A DNA stretch of 64,000 bases from AA29 sp041481445 (GTDB taxonomy: Bacteria > Acidobacteriota > Vicinamibacteria > Fen-336), in contig JBGPBV010000006.1 of the NCBI GenBank assembly GCA_041481445.1, positions 19,899 through 83,898 of the forward strand, given 5' to 3'. Below the pieces are notes generated by a model. The model saw only the letters and a program-made list of their open reading frames with translations, made no database searches and had not been told where the DNA came from. The position numbers and the translations under genes were made by a program. Positions 36,752 through 46,373 of this stretch are shown here, one piece after another (within the stretch, counting starts at the first letter, position 1; every line of letters starts with the position of its first letter).

Positions 36752-37984
36752 TCAGAACAGCACGCGGGCGCGGATGGTGCCCTTGACCTCGTCGAGCGAC
36801 TTCAGGGCCGCCCGGCTCGAGCGCTCGTTGGCCTCCACGTCGATCACGACGTAGCCGATCCGCGGGTTGGTCATCAGGTACTGGCCGCTGATGTTGATGC
36901 GGTTGCGCGAGAAGACGCGGTTGACCTGGCTGAGCACGCCCGGGACGTTGTCGTGGATGTGCAGCAGCCGGTGGCTGCCCGGGTGCTCGGGGAGCGCGAC
37001 CTCCGGGAAGTTGACCGCGGACAGGGTGGAGCCGTTGTCGCTGTAGCGCACGAGCTTCTCCGAGACCTCCGTGCCGATGTTGGCCTGGGCCTCGATGGTG
37101 GAGCCCGCGATGTGCGGGGTCAGGATCACGTTGTCGAAGCGGCGCAGGGGGGAGAGGAACTCCTCGTCGTTGCCCTCCGGCTCGGAGGGGAACACGTCGA
37201 AGGCGGCCCCCCCGAGCTGCCGGCCGGCCAGCGCCTCCGCCGCCGCCTCGATGTCCACCACCGTGCCCCGGGAGGCGTTGATGAACAGGGCGCCCTTCTT
37301 CATGCGCGCGAACTGCGCGCGGCCCATCATGCCCCTGGTGAGCGGTGTCTCCGGCACGTGCAGGGTGACCACGTCGGAGAGGGCCAGGACCTCGTCCAGC
37401 GTCGGCTTCATCTTCGCGTTGCCCAGGGGCAGCTTGGTGACGACGTCGTGGAAGCAGACGTCCATCCCGAGGGCCTCCGCCATCACCGAGAGCTGCGTCC
37501 CGATGTTTCCGTAGCCGACGATGCCGAGGGTCTTGCCGCGCACCTCGCGGGCGTCGTCCGCCGACTTGGCCCACACCCCGCGGTGGAGCAGCGCGTTCCT
37601 GGCCGGGATCCCGCGCAGCAGGAAGATGATCTCGGCCAGCACCAGCTCCGCCACCGAGCGCGTGTTCGAGAACGGCGCGTTGAAGACGGGGATCCCCCGC
37701 ATCATGGCCGCCTCGAGGTCGATCTGGTTGGTGCCGATGCAGAAGGCGCCGATGGTCATGAGCTTGGGGGCGGCCGCGATGACCTCCGCGGGGAGGCGCG
37801 TGCGCGAGCGGATGCCCACGAAGTGCGCGCCCGCCACCGCCTCCGCGAGCTCGTGGCCGGCCAGGGCCTTCTTCTGGCGCTCGATCGTCGTGTAGCCGTG
37901 CCGCTTGAGGTTCTCGACCGCGCGGTCGTGGATCCCCTCCAGGAGCACGACCTTCATCCGTGACTTGTCGAAGGAGGTGCTCAT
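36752..37984 (-). CDS. serA: D-3-phosphoglycerate dehydrogenase with C-terminal ACT domain
   Basis: 410 residues, E. coli-type length. It oxidises 3-phosphoglycerate with NAD, the first step of serine synthesis. Seen are the substrate-domain start VVLLEGIHDRAVENLKRHGY, NAD-binding GIVGYGNIGTQLS, catalytic Arg/Glu region INASRGTVVDIEAAAEAL, TPHIAGSTIEAQANIG with the catalytic His, and an ACT domain (about 335-410; RLLHIHDNVPGVLSQVNRVF) that normally gives serine feedback. It is divergent from an FAD-linked 2-hydroxyacid dehydrogenase, and glyA in this window would use its product. Confidence 0.95.
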   Translation of the reverse strand: MSTSFDKSRMKVVLLEGIHDRAVENLKRHGYTTIERQKKALAGHELAEAVAGAHFVGIRSRTRLPAEVIAAAPKLMTIGAFCIGTNQIDLEAAMMRGIPVFNAPFSNTRSVAELVLAEIIFLLRGIPARNALLHRGVWAKSADDAREVRGKTLGIVGYGNIGTQLSVMAEALGMDVCFHDVVTKLPLGNAKMKPTLDEVLALSDVVTLHVPETPLTRGMMGRAQFARMKKGALFINASRGTVVDIEAAAEALAGRQLGGAAFDVFPSEPEGNDEEFLSPLRRFDNVILTPHIAGSTIEAQANIGTEVSEKLVRYSDNGSTLSAVNFPEVALPEHPGSHRLLHIHDNVPGVLSQVNRVFSRNRINISGQYLMTNPRIGYVVIDVEANERSSRAALKSLDEVKGTIRARVLF

Positions 37985-38063
37985 CCGCGGCCGCTCCCGT
38001 CCCTCATCGATCCAAGGCTATCCGAAGGCGCCGCCCCTCGGGCTATCCTCTCGGACGAGCGTC

Positions 38064-39509
38064 ATGAGCACCTCCGGCGGGCCCGCCCGAACCCTCGATC
38101 GCGCCGTGGTCGTGAAGTCGCTCTCCGGCCTGCTCGGCGAAGGCGCGGTGGTCACGGAGGCGCACGAGCTGGCCCGCTACGAGCAGGGCTGGCGCTACGG
38201 GCGGGGCACGGCCCTGGCCGTGGTCCGGCCGGCGGACACGGCCGAGGTCTCGCGTGTCCTGGCCTTCACGGCCGAGCAGGGGATCCGCGTCCTGCCCCAG
38301 GGGGCGAACACGGGGCTGGTGGGCGCCTCGACGCCCGACGCCACCGGCGAGATGCTGGTGCTGAGCCTGGAGAGGCTCTCGCGCGGGCTGGAGATCGACA
38401 CCGTCGATCGCACGGTCACCGCCGACGGAGGCGTGCTCCTGAGCCAGCTCGACGCCGCGCTGGCCGAGAAGGGCCTGCTCTTCCCCATCGACCTCGGCGC
38501 CGATCCCACCGTGGGCGGCATGGTGGCCACCAACGCCGCCGGCACGCGCGTCCTGCGCTACGGCGACGTCCGCCAGAACCTGCTCGGCCTGGAGGTGGTC
38601 CTGGCCGACGGCACCGTCCTCGACCTCATGGCCGCCCTGCGCAAGAACAACACCGGGCTCGACGCCAAGCAGCTCTTCGTCGGGACCTCCGGCGTGTTCG
38701 GCGTGGTCACGCGCGCGGTGCTGCGGGTGGTGCCACGGCCCGCCCAACGGGCGACGGCGCTGGTGGGGGCGGCCACCGGCGAGGCCGTCCTCGCCCTCCT
38801 GGGCCACCTGGAGCGCGGCCTCGGCGACGTCCTCAGCGCGTTCGAGGTGATGAGCGCGGACGCGCTGGCTCCCGTGTTCCGCTACCAACCGCGCCTGCGG
38901 AACCCATTCGCCACCCTCCCTCCGTATACGGTTCTCGTCGAGCTCTCGACGACCCTCGGGGCGGACACGCTCGGCCTCGAGGAGCTGCTCGAGACCAGCC
39001 TCGGCACGCTGCTGGAGGGAGAAGGACAGGCCGCCGAGGCCATCACCGACGTCTTCCCGGGCAAGCCGGCGGACCTGTGGGACATCCGCCATCACGTCTC
39101 CGAGAGCCATCGCCACGAAGGCGAGGTGCTGGGCTTCGACATCAGCGTGCCCCGCTCCTCGATGGCCGCGTTCGTGGACGCCGCCCGCGCCCTCGTCGCC
39201 GCCGCCCATCCCTTCGTGCGGGTGTGCGACTTCGGGCACTGGGGGGACGGCGGCGTCCATCTGAACCTGGTCTGGCGCAGCGAGGACGCGCCGCGGCCGG
39301 CGGCCGCCCTCAAGGCCCTTCTGCAGCCGGAGGTCTACCGGCTCGCCGTGGAGCGCTTCCGCGGCAGCTTCAGCGCCGAGCACGGGGTGGGTCCCCACAA
39401 CCAGGCCTTCTACGACCGCTACACGCCGGAGCTGGTGCGCGACATCTGCCGCGCCTTGAAGGCGCGGCTGGATCCGCAAGGGCGCCTCGGGACCACGCGC
39501 CTGGGCTGA
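38064..39509 (+). CDS. FAD-linked oxidase, probable D-2-hydroxyglutarate dehydrogenase
   Basis: 481 residues from ATG 38064. A PCMH-type FAD-binding domain (about 35-215; VVRPADTAEVSRVLAF, VLPQGANTGLVGAS, DLGADPTVGGMVATNAAG) is followed by the FAD-oxidase C-terminal domain with HWGDGGVHLNL and SAEHGVGPHN. This is the family of D-lactate, glycolate (GlcD) and D-2-hydroxyglutarate dehydrogenases. Divergence from serA favours the last: SerA enzymes reduce 2-oxoglutarate to D-2-hydroxyglutarate as a side reaction, and a flavin dehydrogenase recycles it. Length and motifs cannot separate these substrates. Confidence 0.82.
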   Translation: MSTSGGPARTLDRAVVVKSLSGLLGEGAVVTEAHELARYEQGWRYGRGTALAVVRPADTAEVSRVLAFTAEQGIRVLPQGANTGLVGASTPDATGEMLVLSLERLSRGLEIDTVDRTVTADGGVLLSQLDAALAEKGLLFPIDLGADPTVGGMVATNAAGTRVLRYGDVRQNLLGLEVVLADGTVLDLMAALRKNNTGLDAKQLFVGTSGVFGVVTRAVLRVVPRPAQRATALVGAATGEAVLALLGHLERGLGDVLSAFEVMSADALAPVFRYQPRLRNPFATLPPYTVLVELSTTLGADTLGLEELLETSLGTLLEGEGQAAEAITDVFPGKPADLWDIRHHVSESHRHEGEVLGFDISVPRSSMAAFVDAARALVAAAHPFVRVCDFGHWGDGGVHLNLVWRSEDAPRPAAALKALLQPEVYRLAVERFRGSFSAEHGVGPHNQAFYDRYTPELVRDICRALKARLDPQGRLGTTRLG

Positions 39510-39545
39510 CGAGGCTCCGCCGCGACGCGGACGCTCATCTCCGGC

Positions 39546-39551
39546 TAGAAT
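39546..39551 (+). promoter_or_regulatory. Putative -10 element (TAGAAT) of lepB
   Basis: TAGAAT (five of six consensus bases) ends eight bases before the lepB ATG at 39560, so the transcript would be nearly leaderless. No clear -35 is seen. Confidence 0.4.
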
Positions 39552-39559
39552 GGCGGCTC

Positions 39560-40270
39560 ATGGCGTCCGCCCCCGCTCCTTCCTCCACCCCCAAGAAGTC
39601 CGTCGCCCGCGAGTACCTCGAGTCCCTGGTGGTGGCCTTCATCCTGGCCACGTTCATCCGTACCTTCATCGTGCAGGCGTTCAAGATCCCCACCGGCTCG
39701 ATGGAGACGAACCTCCTCATCGGCGACCACCTCCTGGTCAACAAGGTCGTCTACTCGCCGTCCCTCGTCCCGTTCGAGGACGGCCTCCTGGCCAAGAAGC
39801 CCATCCAGCGCGGCCACGTGGTGGTCTTCAAGTACCCGGAGGAGCCGACCCGCGACTTCATCAAGCGCGTCATCGGGCTGCCGGGCGAGAAGGTCGAGAT
39901 CCGGGAGAAGGTGGTCTACATCGACGGCAAGCCCCTCGACGAGCCCTACGTGCACTTCATGGAGCCGCCCCTGCATCCGGGCGATCCGGAGTTCGGGTTG
40001 CGGATGGAGGGACGCGGCGACAACTGGGGACCCGAAGTCGTGCCTCCCGGGCAGCTCTTCGTCCTCGGCGACAACCGCGACAACAGCAAGGACAGCCGCT
40101 ACTGGAGCTACCTCCCCGAGGACCAGGTCAAGGGGCGGGCCCTGATGGTGTACTGGTCCTACGAGGCCAACCGCGAGGAGTACCGTCGCACCGGGATGGA
40201 GTGGGTGAAAGACACGCTCGCCGCGTTCGGCAAGACGCGCTGGCGGCGCTTCTTCCATCTGATCCGCTGA
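39560..40270 (+). CDS. lepB: Signal peptidase I
   Basis: 236 residues. A single N-terminal membrane anchor (about 20-40, SLVVAFILATFIRTFIVQAF) places the catalytic domain in the periplasm, where it removes signal peptides. The Ser/Lys dyad is Ser47 in IPTGSMETNLLIGD and Lys102 in DFIKRVIGLPGEKVE; the box GDNRDNSKDSRYW is also present. A far longer frame runs upstream through the preceding gene, but the anchor starts properly after ATG 39560. The next gene follows after 11 bases. Confidence 0.96.
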   Translation: MASAPAPSSTPKKSVAREYLESLVVAFILATFIRTFIVQAFKIPTGSMETNLLIGDHLLVNKVVYSPSLVPFEDGLLAKKPIQRGHVVVFKYPEEPTRDFIKRVIGLPGEKVEIREKVVYIDGKPLDEPYVHFMEPPLHPGDPEFGLRMEGRGDNWGPEVVPPGQLFVLGDNRDNSKDSRYWSYLPEDQVKGRALMVYWSYEANREEYRRTGMEWVKDTLAAFGKTRWRRFFHLIR

Positions 40271-40281
40271 GAGGTGATGTG

Positions 40282-40656
40282 ATGCTGCGAACCGGAAGCG
40301 AAACCGGCGAAGGCCGGCTGGGTACCATCATCTGGCTGCTGATCGTGGCCGGCGTGCTCTACGCGGCCTGGCAGCTCATCCCCGTGTTCTTCAACAACTA
40401 CAATTTCGCGGACAAGGTCACGGAGCTGGCGCGCGCGCCCAAGTACAGCCATCCGGACGACCGTATCGAGACGGAGCTGATCAAGGCCGCGCAGGAGAAC
40501 CACCTCGAGAACTACATCGGGCCGAAGACCTGCAAGATAAACACGATGGAAGTCCGGCGCGTGATCACCTGCGACTACGAGCGCACGGTCGAGGTCCTGC
40601 CCGGCGTCCGGCACAAGTTCAAGTTCAAGCCCCAGGCGGACCAGCCGCTGATCTGA
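40282..40656 (+). CDS. DUF4845-like small membrane-anchored protein
   Basis: 124 residues. One N-terminal transmembrane helix (about 14-32, GTIIWLLIVAGVLYAAWQLI) and a periplasmic part with FFNNYNFADKVTELAR, a Cys pair (CKINTMEVRRVITC) and a beta-rich end. DUF4845 proteins are typically encoded next to lepB, as here, and their role is unknown. The ATG lies behind GAGGTG. Probably cotranscribed with lepB. Confidence 0.72.
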   Translation: MLRTGSETGEGRLGTIIWLLIVAGVLYAAWQLIPVFFNNYNFADKVTELARAPKYSHPDDRIETELIKAAQENHLENYIGPKTCKINTMEVRRVITCDYERTVEVLPGVRHKFKFKPQADQPLI

Positions 40657-40699
40657 CGCGTCGACGTCGCCGCTCCAGTGCCTCGGCGACGTCGACGCG

Positions 40700-41875
40700 C
40701 TACAGCTTCCCGAGCAGCTGCTTGGCGATCACGAGCAGCTGCATGTGGGTGGTGCCCTCGTAGATCTGTCCCACCTTCTGGTCCCGGAAGTACTTCTCCA
40801 CCGGGTACTCGCGGGTGAAGCCGTAGCCCCCGTAGATCTCGATCACGTTCGAGGTGACGTGCTCCGCGGTGCGGGAGGCGAACAGCTTCGACATCGCCGC
40901 CTCCTTGATGAACGCCGAGCCGACGTCGCGCAGGCGGGCCGCGTTGTAGGTCAGCAGGCGCGAGGCCTCGATCTCGGTGGCGAGGTCGGAGAGGAGGAAC
41001 TGGACGCCCTGGAAGTCGGCGATCGGCTTGCCGAACTGCTGGCGCTCCTGCGCGTAGCGCAGGCCGTGCTCGAAGGAGCCCTGGGCCACCCCGACCATCT
41101 GGGCCCCGATCCCGATGCGGCCTTCGTTGAGGGTCTCGATCGCGATCCGGTAGCCCTTGCCGATCTCCCCCAGCACGTTCTCGCGCGGCACCTTTACGCC
41201 TTCGAGGACGAGCTCGCAGGTCGAGGAGGCGCGGATGCCGAGCTTGTCCTCCTTCTTGCCGACCTGGAAGCCCGGGAACGACCGCTCGACCAGGAACGCG
41301 GTGATGCCCTTGTAGCCCTTGGCGGGATCCACGGTGGCGAGGACGATGAACAGGTCGGCCTCCGCCGCGTTCGTGATCCAGAGCTTGCGCCCGGTCAGCT
41401 CCCAGTGGTCGCCGCGGTCGGTGGCCCGGCAGGCCAGGGCGAAGGCGTCCGACCCCGATCCCGCCTCCGACAGCGCGTAGGCCCCGACCCACTTCGAGGC
41501 CAGCTTCGGGAAGTAGCGGGCGTGCTGGTCGGGGTTGCCCCAGCGCAGCAGCGCGTTGTTGACGAGCGTGTTCTGCACGTCCACCAGCACCGCCACCGAC
41601 GCGTCGACCCGCGCCAGCTCCTCCACGGCCAGGATGGACATGAAGAACGTGGCCCCCGCCCCCCCGTGGGCCTCGGGGATCTCGATGCCCATCACGCCGA
41701 GCTCGAAGAAGGAGTCGATCAGCTCGCGCGGGATCTTCCCCTCATCGTCCATCCGCCGGACGAGCGGGCGCACGCGCTCCTCGGCGAAGTCGCGCACCGC
41801 GTCGCGGAAGAGGCGCTCCTCCTCGCTCAGGTCGGTCAGGGGAAGGCTGCGGCGGGCGGCCAGCGTCTCGGACAT
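40700..41875 (-). CDS. Acyl-CoA dehydrogenase
   Basis: 391 residues, standard length. FAD enzyme of the ACAD family, oxidising an acyl-CoA at the alpha-beta bond and passing electrons to ETF. Seen are the helical N-terminal domain (RDAVRDFAEERVRPLVRRMD), AYALSEAGSGSDAFAL, GRKLWITNA, RQQFGKPIADFQGVQF, and the catalytic Glu region QIYEGTTHMQLLVIAKQLL. Chain-length preference cannot be read, though short-chain or branched-chain types look closest. GAGGTG precedes the ATG; a TAGCAT box lies upstream. Divergent from the arg operon. Confidence 0.94.
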   Translation of the reverse strand: MSETLAARRSLPLTDLSEEERLFRDAVRDFAEERVRPLVRRMDDEGKIPRELIDSFFELGVMGIEIPEAHGGAGATFFMSILAVEELARVDASVAVLVDVQNTLVNNALLRWGNPDQHARYFPKLASKWVGAYALSEAGSGSDAFALACRATDRGDHWELTGRKLWITNAAEADLFIVLATVDPAKGYKGITAFLVERSFPGFQVGKKEDKLGIRASSTCELVLEGVKVPRENVLGEIGKGYRIAIETLNEGRIGIGAQMVGVAQGSFEHGLRYAQERQQFGKPIADFQGVQFLLSDLATEIEASRLLTYNAARLRDVGSAFIKEAAMSKLFASRTAEHVTSNVIEIYGGYGFTREYPVEKYFRDQKVGQIYEGTTHMQLLVIAKQLLGKL

Positions 41876-41942
41876 CGCTCACCTCGGAGGTAGGCTCCAT
41901 GCTAGCCCCGGCCGCGCCCCCGATCGAAACGCCGGAAACTCC

Positions 41943-41970
41943 TTGACACGCTGGCCCACCCACGTATGAT
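41943..41970 (+). promoter_or_regulatory. Strong sigma70-type promoter of the arg operon
   Basis: Perfect -35 TTGACA (41943-41948), 16-base spacer and -10 TATGAT (41965-41970). The predicted start point, about 41976-41978, lies only a few bases before the ATG of the leader peptide. Confidence 0.8.
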
Positions 41971-41980
41971 CAGCCTTGTC

Positions 41981-42058
41981 ATGTTCGTGCGACCCGCCGT
42001 GCGACCCGGGGCCCGCGTCAGGCGAGGCCCGTGTGTCCGGCGGGGCCTACCGGTCTAG
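41981..42058 (+). CDS. Arginine-rich leader peptide of the arg operon
   Basis: A 25-codon frame from ATG 41981 to TAG 42056-42058. Seven residues are Arg: codons 4 (CGA), 8 (CGA), 12 (CGC), 14 (AGG), 15 (CGA), 20 and 21 (CGG CGG). That is 28% Arg, with CGA and AGG being unusual in such a GC-rich genome. It sits between a strong promoter and an intrinsic terminator, directly before argC, the first arginine-synthesis gene. The expected role is to make the ribosome pause when Arg-tRNA is scarce. The transcript is probably leaderless; GTG 41987 is an alternative start. Confidence 0.75.
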   Translation: MFVRPAVRPGARVRRGPCVRRGLPV

Positions 42059-42095
42059 CCCGTCGCGAGACGGACGGACCCACCGACCCGCTGGA
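42036..42095 (+). promoter_or_regulatory. Predicted antiterminator pairing in the arg leader
   Basis: TCCGGCGGG (42036-42044, spanning Arg codons 20-21) can pair with CCCGCTGGA (42087-42095), nine pairs with one G-U. That would tie up the left arm of the terminator. Between them a hairpin CCGTC-GCGA-GACGG (42060-42073) with a GNRA loop follows the leader stop codon. A ribosome held at codons 4-15 leaves 42036-42044 free; one at the stop codon covers it. Confidence 0.55.
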
Positions 42096-42126
42096 GAGCA
42101 TGAGGCTCCAGTGGGTCTTTTCTTTT
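42085..42126 (+). terminator. Intrinsic terminator (attenuator) upstream of argC
   Basis: GACCCGCTGGAG (42085-42096) pairs with CTCCAGTGGGTC (42106-42117), a 12-bp stem with one G-U and a 9-base loop, followed by TTTTCTTTT (42118-42126). It lies 45 bases before the argC start and is the clearest intrinsic terminator in the window. Confidence 0.9.
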
Positions 42127-42158
42127 GGCCGGCCGCGGACGCGCGCGGCCGGCCGCGG
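42127..42158. repeat. 12-bp direct repeat before argC
   Basis: GGCCGGCCGCGG occurs at 42127-42138 and 42147-42158, between the attenuator and the argC ribosome site GGGAGGA (42157-42163). It may fold over the ribosome site. Confidence 0.5.
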
Positions 42159-42170
42159 GAGGACGTGGAC

Positions 42171-43148
42171 GTGGACGTCACGGTCGGGGTGTTCGGGGCG
42201 ACGGGCTACGCCGGCCGCGAGCTGGTGCGGATCCTCTCCGGGCACCCGAGCGCGCGCGTCGCCTTCACGACGGGCACCGGCGAGGGCCATCTCGCCCACG
42301 AGAAGGGCCTCGAGCGCAAGGCAGACGCCTATTGCCTGTCGCTGCCCCACGGCATCTCCGCCACCTACGCCGCCCGCTTGCGCGCCGAGCATCCGGACGC
42401 GGTCGTGATCGACCTCTCCGGTGACCTCCGCCTGCCCACCGCGGAGGCCTACCGGACCTGGTACGGCCACGACCATCCCGCACCCGCGCTGCTGGGCCAG
42501 GCGCTCTACGGGATCCCGGAGCTGGGCCGCGACCGCTTGCGCTCCGCCCGCCTCATCTCGAACCCCGGCTGCTATGCCACCTCGGTCCTGCTGCCCCTGG
42601 TCCCCCTGGTGCGCGAGAACCTGATCGACGCGGGCGACGTGGTGGTGGACGCCAAGAGCGGCACCACCGGGGCCGGCCGATCCCCGCGCGAGGACCTGCT
42701 CTTCTCGGAGGTGGCGGACGACTTCTCGGCCTACGCCCCCGGCCGCGTCCACCGTCACGTCGGCGAGATGGAGGCGGCCCTGCTCGAACACACCGGCCGG
42801 GACGTGCGCCTCACGTTCTGCCCGCACCTGCTTCCGGTGCGGCGCGGGATCCTCTCCGCGCTGTACGTCAAGACGTCGGCGGGTGCGGAGACCCTGCGCG
42901 CGGCGCTGCGCGCCGCCTACGAGGGCTCGCCCTTCGTGAAGGTGGTCGCGCCGGGGCCGCCGCGTCTCTCCGACGTCGTGCACACGAACGAGTGCCGCAT
43001 GTCCGTGCACGAGGGGGCGCCCGGGCGCGCGGTCGTGTTCTCCGCCCTCGACAACCTGGTGAAGGGCGCCGCCGGCCAGGCCGTGCAGAACCTGAACCTC
43101 GCGCTGGGCCTGCCGGAGGAGGCGGGCCTGGTCCGCCTGCCGGCATGA
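42171..43148 (+). CDS. argC: N-acetyl-gamma-glutamyl-phosphate reductase
   Basis: 325 residues from GTG 42171, seven bases after GGGAGGA; GTG 42165 is too close to it. It reduces N-acetylglutamyl phosphate to the semialdehyde with NADPH. Seen are the nucleotide-binding start VTVGVFGATGYAGRELVRIL, the catalytic Cys in LISNPGCYATSVLLPLVPL, and HRHVGEMEAAL. A longer in-frame opening back to 41976 overlaps the leader and terminator and is not real. First enzyme gene of argC-B-D-G-J-H; its stop overlaps argB (ATGA). Controlled by the attenuator upstream. Confidence 0.96.
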   Translation: MDVTVGVFGATGYAGRELVRILSGHPSARVAFTTGTGEGHLAHEKGLERKADAYCLSLPHGISATYAARLRAEHPDAVVIDLSGDLRLPTAEAYRTWYGHDHPAPALLGQALYGIPELGRDRLRSARLISNPGCYATSVLLPLVPLVRENLIDAGDVVVDAKSGTTGAGRSPREDLLFSEVADDFSAYAPGRVHRHVGEMEAALLEHTGRDVRLTFCPHLLPVRRGILSALYVKTSAGAETLRAALRAAYEGSPFVKVVAPGPPRLSDVVHTNECRMSVHEGAPGRAVVFSALDNLVKGAAGQAVQNLNLALGLPEEAGLVRLPA

Positions 43149-43906
43149 GCGGCCTCTTCGTGTACAAGCTCGGCGGACCCGCGCTCGAGGACCCGGGCCT
43201 GCTCCCCGCGCTCGCGAAGGAGCTGCGGCGGGCGCACGATCGTGTCCTCGTGGTCCACGGGGGCGGGCGGCACGTCGAACGGGAGCTCGTGGCGCGCGGC
43301 CTGGAGTCGCGCTTCGTGGGGGGCCGGCGGGCGACCTCGCCGGAGGCGATGGAGGTGGTCGAGATGGTGCTGTCGGGTATCGTGAACAAGGCGCTGGCGG
43401 CCGGGCTGACCGCGGCCGGCCTGCCCGCGGTCGGTCTCTCCGGACGCGACGCCGGGCTCCTGCGCGCCCGCCTGCAGCCGGGGCTGGGCCGCGTGGGCAC
43501 GCCCGAATCCGTGGACGCGCGTGTCCTCGAGGCGGCCTGGGCGGCGAAGCTGGTCCCGGTCGTCTCCCCCGTCTCGTCGGGGCCGGACGGCGGCGCCCTC
43601 AACGTCAATGCCGACGAGGCGGCGCTGGCCCTGGCCGTTGCCCTGCGCGCGGACGCGCTCGTATACCTCTCCGACGTGGACGGCGTGCGGCTGGGCGGCC
43701 AGACCGTGACCTCCCTGACCGCGGAGGACGTCCGCCGGCACGTCGCGGACGGCGGCATCGCGGGCGGGATGGCCATGAAGGTGGACGCCGCCCTGCAGGC
43801 GGTGGCGGCGGGAGTGCCGGAAGTGATCGTGGCCGGCAAGGCGCGCCTCACGGGCGGCTTCGCGGGCACGCGCCTGGTCCTGGACGGGCAGGGAGCACGG
43901 GCATGA
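43145..43906 (+). CDS. argB: Acetylglutamate kinase
   Basis: 253 residues of the amino-acid-kinase fold, at the short end for ArgB (260-300). It phosphorylates N-acetylglutamate. The Lys and Gly-rich phosphate loops are VYKLGGPAL and VLVVHGGGRHVERELVARGL; NVNADEAALALAVALRADAL and LSDVDGV are family boxes, as is GGMAMKVDAALQA near the end. It lacks the N-terminal helix that arginine-inhibited hexameric ArgB enzymes carry, so feedback control may rest more on the attenuator. Related LysZ kinases of AAA lysine synthesis look similar, but argC and argJ context favours arginine. Overlaps both neighbours by four bases. Confidence 0.92.
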   Translation: MSGLFVYKLGGPALEDPGLLPALAKELRRAHDRVLVVHGGGRHVERELVARGLESRFVGGRRATSPEAMEVVEMVLSGIVNKALAAGLTAAGLPAVGLSGRDAGLLRARLQPGLGRVGTPESVDARVLEAAWAAKLVPVVSPVSSGPDGGALNVNADEAALALAVALRADALVYLSDVDGVRLGGQTVTSLTAEDVRRHVADGGIAGGMAMKVDAALQAVAAGVPEVIVAGKARLTGGFAGTRLVLDGQGARA

Positions 43907-45093
43907 CCGCGCTCCTCCCCGTCTACGAGCGTGACCTCGTCATCGCCTCCGGCAAGGGGGCGCGCGTCGTGGACAGCGCCGGCAACACCTACCTCGACCT
44001 GGCCGCGGGCATCGGCGTGAACGGCCTCGGCTACGGCGACCGCAAGGTCCTGGCCGCGATCAAGAGGCAGGCCGGCCGTCTGATCCATTCGAGCAACCTC
44101 TACTTCAGCGAGCCAGTGACGACGCTGGCCGCGCGCCTGGTCGAGGCCTCCTTCCCCGCGCGCGTGTTCTTCACGAACTCGGGGACGGAGACGATCGAGG
44201 CCGCGATCAAGTTCGCGCGGCGCGTCGGCAACGCCTCCGGCCGCACGGAGCTGGTGGCCTTCGAGGGCGGCTTCCACGGGCGGACCCTCGGCGCCCTCTC
44301 CCTCACCTGGAGGGAGAAGTACCGCGCCCCCTTCGAGCCGCTCCTCCCCGGCGTGCGCTTCTGCCCGTGGAACGACCTCAAGGCGGCGGCGGGGATGATC
44401 GGTCCCAAGACGGCGGGCGTCTTCATCGAGCCGGTCCAGGGGGAAGGGGGTGTTCGCGTCGCCCCCGACGACTTCCTGCACGGCCTGGCCGACATCTGCC
44501 GCAGCGCCGGTGCGCTCCTCGTCTCCGACGAGGTGCAGTGCGGCCTGGGCCGCACGGGCTCGCTCTTCGCCTACCAGCGCGCCCATATCCGTCCCGACAT
44601 CCTGACCCTGGCCAAGCCCCTGGGCGCCGGCCTGCCGCTGGGAGCGGTCCTGCTGCGCGAAGAGCTCGCCTCCGCTCTCCACGTGGGCGACCACGGAAGC
44701 ACCTTCGGCGGCAACCCGGTGGCGGCGGCGGCCTCGCTGGTCATCCTCGAGCGGCTGACCTCCAGCGGCTTCCTGGCCAAGATCGAGAAGAAGGGCAAGA
44801 TGCTGGCCAAGGGGTTGCGCGCCCTGCAGCGGAAGTACCCGAAGCAGATCGTGGACGTGCGCGGCCTCGGCCTCATGCTCGGCATCGAGCTGGCCGACAA
44901 CGCGACCCCGGCCGTGGCCGGCCTGCGCGCCCGGGGCATCCTCGTCACCAAGGCCGGCGACAACGTGGTGCGCCTGCTCCCGCCGCTGGTGGTGAAGCGG
45001 AGCGATCTGCGGTCGTTCCTCGAAGCCTTCGACGCCGTGCTGGCGACGGGCGTCGGCCTCAAGCGGGAAGGCGGCGGCGGCGCCGTCGCATAG
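43903..45093 (+). CDS. argD: Acetylornithine aminotransferase
   Basis: 396 residues, class III PLP aminotransferase. Converts N-acetylglutamate semialdehyde to N-acetylornithine with glutamate. Seen are the start YERDLVIASGKGARVVDSAGNTY-like block, FFTNSGTETIEAAIKFARR, FEGGFHGRTLGALSLT, IEPVQGEGGV, the Asp of LLVSDEVQCGLGRTG and the PLP lysine in LAKPLGAGLPLGA. Its start overlaps the argB stop. Cannot be told from succinyldiaminopimelate aminotransferase by sequence, and ArgD enzymes often do both. Confidence 0.95.
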   Translation: MTALLPVYERDLVIASGKGARVVDSAGNTYLDLAAGIGVNGLGYGDRKVLAAIKRQAGRLIHSSNLYFSEPVTTLAARLVEASFPARVFFTNSGTETIEAAIKFARRVGNASGRTELVAFEGGFHGRTLGALSLTWREKYRAPFEPLLPGVRFCPWNDLKAAAGMIGPKTAGVFIEPVQGEGGVRVAPDDFLHGLADICRSAGALLVSDEVQCGLGRTGSLFAYQRAHIRPDILTLAKPLGAGLPLGAVLLREELASALHVGDHGSTFGGNPVAAAASLVILERLTSSGFLAKIEKKGKMLAKGLRALQRKYPKQIVDVRGLGLMLGIELADNATPAVAGLRARGILVTKAGDNVVRLLPPLVVKRSDLRSFLEAFDAVLATGVGLKREGGGGAVA

Positions 45094-45107
45094 GAGAGAC
45101 GAGAGAG

Positions 45108-46369
<1,262 letters not shown>

Positions 46370-46373
<4 letters not shown>

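Noticed and set aside
41976..42170. N-terminal extension of ArgC, or a T-box or arginine riboswitch in the arg leader.
   Set aside because: The extension runs through the terminator and matches no ArgC. I see no T-box sequence (AGGGUGGNACCGCG) or specifier loop. The Arg-rich peptide explains the region better.
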